In this document: piece after piece, positions 1 through 5,167 of the stretch
Numbering within the stretch: the stretch's first letter is position 1
How the letters are laid out: the number at the start of each line of letters is the position of its first letter
Assembly: GCA_023421875.1 (NCBI GenBank)
Contig: JAEZSM010000117.1
Location: forward strand, 1 to 9,696
DNA: 9,696 nucleotides
Direction: 5' to 3'
Origin: Spirochaetota bacterium
Lineage (GTDB): Bacteria > Spirochaetota > Spirochaetia > Treponematales > Rectinemataceae
The notes under the pieces: generated by a model
The model's database searches: none
What the model was told of the DNA's origin: nothing
What the model saw: only the letters and a program-made list of their open reading frames with translations
Position numbers and translations under genes: made by a program

Positions 1-388
1 CGGGAAGTATGCCGAAAGGCTCGAAAAGGATGAAGGCAGCGCAGCCCTGGGCTTTGATAGTATCAATTTTTGGAAGGGCCGTATCGGCCTCGTGATCGAT
101 GAAGACCGGTTTAAATCCCATGCTGGAGACAAGCCCTGCTTGGTAAGCGGGCGCCAAGGGGCTCACTCCGACGGCGGCTTCCCTGGGGAGCCCGAGCCTT
201 TCCAAGGCGAGGTAGAGTGCTAGATACGGGCTTCTGACAGCGATGGCCACATCATAGCCGAATATTTCCTTGGCGTTCTTCACGAATTTTTCCGTGTACT
301 CGCCCGGCCCTACCGAATCGGTCACCAAACAGGACAGCACGGTATCCATGTCTTTTCTGCGTATGAAGGAACAATACAGGGGTATCAT
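1..388 (-). CDS. DegT/DnrJ/EryC1/StrS-type PLP-dependent aminotransferase-like protein, N-terminal part (runs off left edge)
   Basis: Reading the minus strand from the ATG at 388 gives 129 uninterrupted codons to the window edge. The product begins MIPLYCSFIRRKDMDTVL, then has GPGEYTEKFVKNAKEIFGYD, an S-P-Y-L-A-L-Y-L-A-L helix, GLP..AAVGVSPLAPAY, GFKPVFIDHEAD and an AAFILFEPFGILP strand. This order matches the N-terminal half of the DegT/DnrJ fold (G-x-x-x-x-x-F-E, SGTAAL helix, V-x-x-P-x-x-x, PVFVD, HxyG). Family members usually act as sugar aminotransferases or dehydratases in cell-surface polysaccharide synthesis. The catalytic Lys region lies outside the window. The usual SGT is replaced by SPY, so the cofactor pocket may be unusual and the exact reaction is not inferred. 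No strong Shine-Dalgarno is seen; the first ATG is chosen because the family N-terminus begins there. It is isolated from its right-hand neighbours by a remnant region. Confidence 0.62.
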   Translation of the reverse strand, partial: MIPLYCSFIRRKDMDTVLSCLVTDSVGPGEYTEKFVKNAKEIFGYDVAIAVRSPYLALYLALERLGLPREAAVGVSPLAPAYQAGLVSSMGFKPVFIDHEADTALPKIDTIKAQGCAAFILFEPFGILP

Positions 389-395
389 CGGCGGG

Positions 396-425
396 ATTGT
401 ACCACTGAGGGGATGAGGGGAACAA
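396..425 (-). promoter_or_regulatory. Candidate promoter for the DegT-like gene
   Basis: On the minus strand TTGTTC (425-420) and TACAAT (401-396) are separated by 18 nt. The -10-like hexamer lies only 7 nt before the ATG at 388, so a transcript from it would be leaderless or nearly so. That would agree with the missing Shine-Dalgarno. Seen by eye only. Confidence 0.28.
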
Positions 426-458
426 GAAGAAAGATGGACAATCTACTTTAAAGAAGAT

Positions 459-950
459 TTATGATGGGAAAAGCAAACAACTTGGTGTTATGGGCAATAT
501 CTCATCATTAGTTTCCAGGATAAAATCGACTTCGGCCCCATCGGTAGTGCGGTAATAGGAGAGCGTACCCTCGCCCTCGTAGGAGAGCTCTCGCCAGAGC
601 TGGCAGCCGATCCAGTGCTCGAACAAGCGACCAGGATCAGCGTTGACCGTGTCGATAGTGAGCGGAATACCTGCGGCTGCATTATGGAGAATATGGCGAA
701 TGCTTCTGCCTGATAAAAGATTAGTGCCAGTATTCCTGAGTCGCCGTGCGGAGGAAACGCACAGAATAAAGCGGTAACGCTCCTTGTCCTGATCATATAA
801 GAATTGCACGGCATCAAAAATTACCGGTACTGTTTGTGCTTCATCAACGAATACATAACAGCCTTAGGGCCTTTGCATAACTGCGAAACCGTACTTTCAG
901 GAGGTAATTTTACAATATCTGCCATTTTTTTCAAGAAATTATAATTTTTG
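459..950 (-). pseudogene. Degenerate AAA-type ATPase with DUF4143-like C-terminus
   Basis: Minus-strand fragments together resemble one prokaryotic ATPase of the AAA/DUF4143 class. From 950 down an open frame ends in ..STVSQLCKGPKAV. The Walker B-like stretch YVFVDEAQTVPVIFDAVQ lies in the next frame, preceded by an in-frame TAA at 866-864. Restoring one T near 856 would join KAV to YVFVDEAQ. The frame then continues through RFILCVSSARRLR, TNLLSGR and SIRHILH. Near 683 it jumps directly to a DUF4143-type end (GRLFEHWIGCQLWREL, YYRTTDGAEVDFIL), so the roughly 150-180 residues normally between these blocks are missing. It ends in unrelated residues where the family has an EVK motif. The Walker A part is absent, and the 5' side stops at the IS boundary. 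Such proteins are common accessory ATPases, often with an endonuclease-like C-terminal domain. The 864-950 portion is assigned with less certainty than 459-863. Confidence 0.66.
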
Positions 951-969
951 TGAGCCTCTTGCAAAAGTC
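951..969 (+). repeat. Left terminal inverted repeat of the IS
   Basis: TGAGCCTCTTGCAAAAGTC. It matches the reverse complement of 2350-2368 at 18 of 19 positions. The only difference is the fifth base (955 C against G), which is the centre of the near-palindrome TGAGNCTC. Confidence 0.85.
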
Positions 970-1133
970 TGACTCTATTAGTTTCAAAACAGGTTGAATT
1001 TCAAAGAGAACAGAGCTAATAGCAGCCAGCTGCCATAGAATTCATGAAAAACTTGTTCGGCAACAGAAATTTTCCCGGAATTGTAGCTATGAGGATAGAC
1101 TGCCCCTAGCGTTTCACCTTTACAGGGTTGATG

Positions 1134-2261
1134 TTATGCGCTTTTCGCCAGCGACGGCGCTATAAAGCACTGCAAGATCTTGATCGCCGCCAGACTTAAG
1201 ACCCCGCACATCACCTGAAACGTTACTTTCTTGATCCCTCTGACAAAATACGGAGAGGATAAAAGCCAATCCTTCAAATGGGAATTCGCTCGCTCTACCG
1301 TCGTCCGTATCGAATAACGGCGTTGTGTGGCAGGATCAAATCCAGGGCGCATATCGTTCCTTCGTTTATTGTGATCAATAATGGCAACTCGGCCTCGTTG
1401 TCGAATAAAGGAATCGATGACTTCCGAGTCATAGGCTGCGTCCATGAGCGAATACAAATGGGTAACTCGTTTTTCGGTCATTCTCTCCAAGGGAATGGCC
1501 ACCTGGGAATCATGAACACCAGCCCCAGTTACCACCACTGAAACTGGAATCCCGCACTCAGTCACATCCAGATGCACTTTATACCCTTTCCAATAGGTGA
1601 GATTCCCTTGAGAGTTCTTCTTACAGCCCCAGGAACAGCGCATATCCAATGTGTTCAGGGCTTCTTCTAATGACATGGTCGTTTGTTGTGCGATAACGGG
1701 CAGGGCTTTCGGTGGACGCTCTTCGCCTTTCCTGGGTCTGCCTCTTCGATACTTTGTTTTCTTTAGCAACGCCACATCAGATTTCTTGTTACAGGGCTTC
1801 CCCCTTGCAGCTATGGCAGTGGAATCCCGTGAGAGGTCGCCGACAAGTCGTTCTGCATAACACTCGCGTATCATGACTTCTAAGCTTTTTTCCATCACCG
1901 GGCTTTGAGACAGCATCTCCATACGGCGCGAGAAGGTCGCAAGACTTGGAACCGTTGTAAACCCACAGATCCTTCGCAGGTTTGGATCTGCGATAAGCCG
2001 TTTTCGCATATCGTCCATGCTCAGGAGCCTGAAAAAGCTCTTGGCCAGAAAGCTTCGGATAAAGGGTTGTAGATCATACGCAGGGCGCCCGAAACCTGAT
2101 CCTGTTTCCTGTGGTGAGCTCACGTGCGCTTCTATCACCCGTAGCATCGCAAGAAATGTTCGCTGTTCTTCGGTCAAGTATTCTTCGAACCCTGTCTGTA
2201 TATCGAAGCTTATTCCGAGAAGTATTTGCATGCCGCCCAGGATTTCGGTTATACTTTTCAT
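1134..2261 (-). CDS. IS transposase, DDE type, intact
   Basis: A 375-residue protein when started at the ATG at 2261. The N-terminal region (about 1-135) is the helical DNA-binding/InsH-like part (AYDLQPFIRSFLAKSFFRLL, PSLATFSRRME). The catalytic core follows: first Asp in SRDSTAIAARGKP (D146), a basic insert KTKYRRGRPRKGEERP (about 168-183), YWKGYKVHLDVTECGIPV, second Asp in SLMDAAYDSEVID (D274), and Y316-R319-E323-K330 in YSIRTTVERANSHLK, an exact Y-2-R-3-E-6-K motif. All three catalytic acids are present. It cuts and rejoins DNA at the IS ends. A longer reading from a TTG at 2297 is possible. It is disfavoured because that codon would sit at or before the predicted transcription start, while the ATG at 2261 is preceded by AGGAGG at 2278-2273 with an 11-nt spacing. 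Confidence 0.9.
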   Translation of the reverse strand: MKSITEILGGMQILLGISFDIQTGFEEYLTEEQRTFLAMLRVIEAHVSSPQETGSGFGRPAYDLQPFIRSFLAKSFFRLLSMDDMRKRLIADPNLRRICGFTTVPSLATFSRRMEMLSQSPVMEKSLEVMIRECYAERLVGDLSRDSTAIAARGKPCNKKSDVALLKKTKYRRGRPRKGEERPPKALPVIAQQTTMSLEEALNTLDMRCSWGCKKNSQGNLTYWKGYKVHLDVTECGIPVSVVVTGAGVHDSQVAIPLERMTEKRVTHLYSLMDAAYDSEVIDSFIRQRGRVAIIDHNKRRNDMRPGFDPATQRRYSIRTTVERANSHLKDWLLSSPYFVRGIKKVTFQVMCGVLSLAAIKILQCFIAPSLAKSA

Positions 2262-2284
2262 TGCGGGGACTTCCTCCTGTTTTT

Positions 2285-2298
2285 GTTGTCTTGACAAC
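2285..2298. repeat. Inverted repeat at the predicted transposase transcription start
   Basis: GTTGTC-TT-GACAAC, 6-bp arms with a 2-nt centre, immediately downstream of the -10 and spanning the presumed start. The position suits an operator for transposase control. A 2-nt loop is too tight for a full RNA hairpin, so a protein-binding role is more likely if it has one. Confidence 0.4.
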
Positions 2299-2301
2299 TA
2301 C

Positions 2302-2307
2302 ATTATA
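2302..2307 (-). promoter_or_regulatory. -10 element of the transposase promoter
   Basis: A perfect TATAAT on the minus strand, 41 nt before the transposase ATG, implying a start near 2295 and a leader of about 35 nt. The -35 region (around 2325-2330) has no good TTGACA match, so the promoter is probably weak, as is usual for IS elements. Confidence 0.5.
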
Positions 2308-2349
2308 CAGGTTCTGTCCCCGCTTTTCATTAAATTTTGCTTACCCTAT

Positions 2350-2368
2350 GACTTTTGCAAGAGCCTCA
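2350..2368 (-). repeat. Right terminal inverted repeat of the IS
   Basis: GACTTTTGCAAGAGCCTCA, the inverted partner of 951-969 with one mismatch. It lies upstream of the transposase promoter, as expected for the 5' end of a single-gene IS. Confidence 0.85.
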
Positions 2369-2405
2369 TATGATTATGAATAGGCAAAATTGATGGTAGA
2401 CGGTT

Positions 2406-2411
2406 GGGAGG
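2406..2411 (+). promoter_or_regulatory. Ribosome binding site that decides the lipoprotein start
   Basis: GGGAGG, 5 nt before the ATG at 2417. It lies downstream of the alternative ATG at 2390 and so argues against that longer start. Confidence 0.55.
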
Positions 2412-2416
2412 TTGGA

Positions 2417-2812
2417 ATGCGTGGGTGGAAAAAAGTTGCCTTCATTACTAGTATTGTACTCTTATTATCAATGATGGTTTCTTCCTGTGAATTACCGAAG
2501 ACTTTATATAAAATAAAATTGATACTAGGGCATGGCAATCAAAACGATTTAGGAAAAATTTCTATTTGGGTCACCGGAATGGAACCGGGGGATGGAGGCA
2601 AAAACTTAGGCTTTAATGAATGGTTTCCTTCTGCGGGACATTTGGATTATGAAGTATATTTATCAAAACCAAAAGATTTTACTGTCTATGTAGAAAGTGA
2701 GACTAACAGTTACTCGAGAAGTTTTGAAATAGAAGATGGCGAAGGTTATTCTTTCTACTATGAATCAATCGATCCAAGTCTGGCGATTCAAGGGCATACT
2801 GTAAATTTCTAG
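2417..2812 (+). CDS. Small putative outer-surface lipoprotein, unknown function
   Basis: 131 residues. The start chosen is the ATG at 2417, preceded by GGGAGG (2406-2411) with 5 nt spacing; an upstream ATG at 2390 would add 9 residues without a comparable ribosome site. The N-terminus has a basic head (MRGWKK), a hydrophobic run (VAFITSIVLLLSMMV) and a lipobox V-S-S-C with the lipid-accepting Cys at residue 24, so export and lipidation are likely. The mature part (about 108 residues) is polar, rich in Gly, Asp, Glu and aromatic residues, and probably beta-rich: GKISIWVTGMEPGD, GHLDYEVYLSKPKDFTVYVE, YSFYYESIDPS. No family was recognised. Its base composition is markedly AT-richer than that of the genes to the right, which together with the adjacent IS suggests an acquired or lineage-specific gene. 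It ends 1 nt from the convergent regulator's stop codon. Confidence 0.72.
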   Translation: MRGWKKVAFITSIVLLLSMMVSSCELPKTLYKIKLILGHGNQNDLGKISIWVTGMEPGDGGKNLGFNEWFPSAGHLDYEVYLSKPKDFTVYVESETNSYSRSFEIEDGEGYSFYYESIDPSLAIQGHTVNF

Positions 2813-2813
2813 A

Positions 2814-3407
2814 TTACTTGATGAATTTTTCATTCCTCAGCAATAAACTATCATAGGCTCTTTGGACAAGTATGGGAAAACGGTCGGCGTTCATGCCGAC
2901 TTTTTTGTCCAGGACACCGAGGATGAGGGCATTGAGAAGCACTTGGAACATATAAATATCGTCAAGGATTTCTCGTTCTTTGGAAATGTCTTGAATCCGC
3001 GGAAGGAGGGTTTGGCTGATGCTGCGATATTCACTTGCCAGGGTTTCGTCACTCAGGAGTCTGGCTATATCTGAAGAAAAAAGAAAACGGTAGAGATTGG
3101 GATGCTTACGGCCGAATTGGAGCATATGGCCTGCCAGCGCGATGTACATGCGCAGAGGGTTTTCTGTTGTTTCGTAGAGCTGGAGTTTCTCTTTCAAGCC
3201 GGTCCAGAGTACTTCAAAACCCCGTTTGAGAAGAAGCTTTAACAGCGCGTCACGGTTCTCGACATAGTTGTAGAGTGTCATGGGCGAAATTCGAAGCTGG
3301 GCAGTGAGTTTTCGGGCCGAAAGATGCTCGACGCCCGAGGTCTCGATTATTGCCATGGCAGCATCGGTAATTACCGACATGTCATCGATTTTCCTGTCTC
3401 TACCCAT
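2814..3407 (-). CDS. TetR/AcrR-family transcriptional regulator
   Basis: 197 residues. The N-terminal DNA-binding domain (about 10-57) has the TetR pattern: AAMAIIETSGVEHLSARKLT, then the helix-turn-helix AQLRISPMTLYNYVENRDAL, then LLKLLL. The C-terminal about 135 residues are helical (MYIALAGHMLQFGRKHPNLY, LDDIYMFQVLLNALILGVLD) and would form the ligand-binding and dimer part; the ligand cannot be predicted. The start ATG at 3407 is preceded by GAGGG with about 5-6 nt spacing. It lies 43 nt downstream of the Gx-transporter-like gene in the same direction, so it may be the last gene of that operon and could control it, itself, or the convergent lipoprotein. It is convergent with the lipoprotein gene, stop codons 1 nt apart. 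Confidence 0.86.
   Translation of the reverse strand: MGRDRKIDDMSVITDAAMAIIETSGVEHLSARKLTAQLRISPMTLYNYVENRDALLKLLLKRGFEVLWTGLKEKLQLYETTENPLRMYIALAGHMLQFGRKHPNLYRFLFSSDIARLLSDETLASEYRSISQTLLPRIQDISKEREILDDIYMFQVLLNALILGVLDKKVGMNADRFPILVQRAYDSLLLRNEKFIK
3364..3377. repeat. 14-bp perfect palindrome inside the start of the TetR gene
   Basis: TCGGTAATTACCGA is a perfect two-fold symmetric 14-mer, 31-44 nt inside the regulator's coding region. A related but degraded sequence, AAGGTAATAATCGT, lies just before the gene around 3420-3433. Symmetric sites of this size are typical TetR-dimer targets, so autoregulation is conceivable. A chance palindrome within codons is the alternative. Confidence 0.35.
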
Positions 3408-3450
3408 AAGGTCCCTCGTAAGGTAATAATCGTCTGTAGCGGGCTGGCGG

Positions 3451-4767
3451 TCAATAGTTCAGTACGATGGCGATACACCAGGCGGCGAGCACCGCAAGGA
3501 TGAGCAGTGCCATGCCTGCGGTTTTTCTGATGCGATCTCCAGGCTGGGATTCTTTGACGCTGGCGGTATGGGCGGCCGCGGCTTGGGGAGCTGCTTCCCA
3601 GACCCGCAGCATGAGTGCGTCGGCATCGATCGCTACTGCGCTGGGCCTAATTTTTCCCTTGTATTCCAGCACTCGTTCGTAATAGCCGAAGGCTGCCGCC
3701 ACAATGGCGCCCAGGCGGCCCGGAAGGTTTAACCCGGGCATGATGGATGCCTTTGAAATAAACATGAGCCCTTCGAATGTTATAGCCCGCTGGAGTCCTT
3801 CGAGCAGGGCTCCTTCGGTGATGCGGAGTCCTAAAAAACTGCCCAGGATTTTTCCTGAAGGTATCAGGAGATTTGCGATGACGATTCCCGCGGTGACGGT
3901 GATGGTTACGAAAAGCGATATGCGTTTGCCCAGGGCCGCGGCGGCGAGGGCGAAGAGGACAAGCATAAGCGCCTTGGCCGGCAGATTCCCCATGTACAAA
4001 AAAGCGGCCATTACTGCAACGCCGGCCAAGGCCATCGGCCCCGGCGAAAAAAACCGCAGGGCTCCGTCCCGGCGCATCGCCCTCGCCGCCGCCGCTTTTT
4101 CTTTGCGCGCCCGCTTCTTCGCGCAGCCCTCTTCCCGCTTTTTCGTTCGGTTGGCGGACAGCTTGTCCCAAAAAACCTTCAGCGATCCAGGCTTTTGTTC
4201 CGCTTTAGTCTCTTCTTCAACGAAAGGCAGCCCTGCCGCCATGGCATACCACCGGGACACGCTGGCGAATCGCTCAGAGAACAATCCCAGGGCAGTTCCT
4301 GTTGCCAGCCCCATGCCCAGAAACAGCGGGGCGATAAGCCAGGCCGTTTCCCGGAACACCAGATAGCGGGCGATGAGAATCTGCGTCGCGTTGGATACCA
4401 TCGCCCCGGCAATTGAAACGCCAATCTGACTGATGTGCCGCCCGCCCACGCGCCGCAGGCTCCACATGGTCAAGGCTGCGGCCATAGTCCCCGCCAGCGA
4501 GAAAAGCGCGATGTATGAAAAAAGCGTGCCCGAAATGATACTCATTCCGATCACCTTGACCAGGGCGAGCACTAAAAACCATTTGAAAGGTAAAATATCT
4601 ATGGCGATGAGAATAGGCAGGTTTGCGATGCCCAGGCGCATGAAGGGAAGCGGCTTGGGCAGCATGTATTCCACGGCGGAAAGGAAAAAACAGAAGGCCC
4701 CTAAAAAGGCGGTGAGCCTGGCTTTGTCGGAGAAAGAATCGGAGATAGGATCAGAAGGTCGATGCAT
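3451..4767 (-). CDS. Gx-transporter-family membrane protein with a C-terminal ECF T-component-like domain
   Basis: 438 residues in two membrane parts. Residues about 15-172 match the Gx transporter family (Pfam Hpre_diP_synt_I; often labelled heptaprenyl diphosphate synthase component I): AVEYMLPKPLPFMRLGIANL, PILIAIDILPFKW, MSIISGTLFSYIALFSLAG, GAMVSNATQILIARYLV. These resemble S components of energy-coupling-factor transporters. A strongly basic, Ala-rich cytoplasmic linker follows (about 188-238: NRTKKREEG, KKRARKEKAAAARAMRRD). Residues about 243-370 form a second membrane part (YMGNLPAKALMLVLFALAAA, LLIPSGKILGSFLGLRITEG, ALLEGLQRAITFEGLMFISK). This is vaguely like an EcfT subunit, but without the Ala-Arg-Gly coupling motifs seen in real EcfT proteins. 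A last helix (about 418-436) closes the protein. The ATG at 4767 has AGAGG 6 nt before it and overlaps the upstream NusG-II gene by 17 nt. Role inferred: membrane uptake or a membrane complex with that protein; substrate unknown. Confidence 0.78.
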   Translation of the reverse strand: MHRPSDPISDSFSDKARLTAFLGAFCFFLSAVEYMLPKPLPFMRLGIANLPILIAIDILPFKWFLVLALVKVIGMSIISGTLFSYIALFSLAGTMAAALTMWSLRRVGGRHISQIGVSIAGAMVSNATQILIARYLVFRETAWLIAPLFLGMGLATGTALGLFSERFASVSRWYAMAAGLPFVEEETKAEQKPGSLKVFWDKLSANRTKKREEGCAKKRARKEKAAAARAMRRDGALRFFSPGPMALAGVAVMAAFLYMGNLPAKALMLVLFALAAAALGKRISLFVTITVTAGIVIANLLIPSGKILGSFLGLRITEGALLEGLQRAITFEGLMFISKASIMPGLNLPGRLGAIVAAAFGYYERVLEYKGKIRPSAVAIDADALMLRVWEAAPQAAAAHTASVKESQPGDRIRKTAGMALLILAVLAAWCIAIVLNY

Positions 4768-5137
4768 CGAGAGCCTCTAGAGGGTCGCCGGCGCCTTCGA
4801 TATTCACGAAAACGTTATTGGGCAGGCAGGCTATCCAAAGATTGGCCGTGCCGATGTCGCCAGCGGCCACGCAGGTCTGGTTGGGGCAGGGGGAACTTTC
4901 AATATGGACGCTGTTGTTTTCGATGTGGACAACAGTGATCCCCAATGGTCCCGGTACTTCGATAACCGCAGGCCTGTCCAGGGGTTGGAGCCATTCGTCT
5001 TCCCATCCGCTGATATGGACCATAAGCCTTCCCTGGCTGTCGGAATAGACAAGGCTTACCGACAAAAAAACCAGGCCGAGTCCTATGGCGGCAATCAGTA
5101 CATCGAGTAATCTGAAACGGGGAAAGCGTTTTTTCAT
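4751..5137 (-). CDS. Membrane-anchored NusG domain II protein
   Basis: 128 residues. A basic start (MKKRFPRFR), one transmembrane segment (about 11-31, LDVLIAAIGLGLVFLSVSLV) and an external domain. The domain carries the NusG_II (PF07009-type) signature: VVHIENNSVHIESSPCPNQT, then C89, AAGDIG, and WIACLPNNVFVNI near the end. Cys84, Cys89 and Cys104 are the conserved cysteines of this family. Despite its name the family is not a transcription factor; such proteins are small exported or anchored proteins usually encoded next to Gx transporters, as here. The 3' end overlaps the Gx gene by 17 nt, giving translational coupling. No strong Shine-Dalgarno is seen before the ATG at 5137; the start is chosen because it gives the complete N-terminal anchor. 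I infer that it works with the Gx protein. Similar pairs occur in flavin-dependent extracellular electron transfer loci of Firmicutes, but function here is unproven. Confidence 0.82.
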   Translation of the reverse strand: MKKRFPRFRLLDVLIAAIGLGLVFLSVSLVYSDSQGRLMVHISGWEDEWLQPLDRPAVIEVPGPLGITVVHIENNSVHIESSPCPNQTCVAAGDIGTANLWIACLPNNVFVNIEGAGDPLEALDASTF

Positions 5138-5167
5138 ATTCTGCGTAAAAAAACCAAAAACCGAAGC
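5138..5167 (-). other. Poly-T tract between the slyD-like and NusG-II genes
   Basis: On the minus strand the slyD-like stop is followed by GCTTCGGTTTTTGGTTTTTTT. Only a weak CCGA/TCGG stem with a long loop can precede it, so it is at best an attenuating or partial terminator. The gap is just 30 nt, and the following gene lacks its own clear promoter, so read-through seems likely. Confidence 0.25.

Larger units (their letters stand above)
951..2368 (-). mobile_element. Insertion sequence with one DDE transposase (IS5/IS4-like group, family not settled)
   Basis: Bounded by 19-nt inverted repeats at 951-969 and 2350-2368 with a single mismatch. It encloses one full transposase on the minus strand, giving an element of about 1.42 kb. 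The transposase has the IS4/IS5-type Y-(2)-R-(3)-E-(6)-K signature. About 165 nt of noncoding sequence lies between the transposase stop and the left end, longer than usual for compact elements. No clean flanking duplication is seen outside the 19-nt repeats. The outer 7 bases (GAGCCTC) occur in the same orientation at both ends, so they could be a target duplication of a near-palindromic site instead of part of the inverted repeat. The transposase is intact, so the copy may be recent or still mobile. IS1182-like or ISNCY membership is possible. Confidence 0.85.

Noticed and set aside
488..817. Open frame on the minus strand of 109 codons overlapping the ATPase remnant
   Set aside because: Its translation carries no recognisable motif, whereas the overlapping frame ending at 459 has SSARRLR, NLLSGR and EVDFIL blocks of a known family.
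970..1133. Possible small open stretch (about 45 codons) between the IS left end and the transposase stop
   Set aside because: No start codon with a ribosome site and no recognisable family; an open run of this length is expected by chance.
2017..2383. Two plus-strand frames across the IS right end
   Set aside because: Antisense to the transposase start and promoter; Arg/Ser-rich translations with no family resemblance.
3704..4366. 220-codon plus-strand frame opposite the Gx-transporter gene
   Set aside because: Antisense shadow; composition dominated by Arg, Ala and Pro with no hydrophobic or catalytic pattern.
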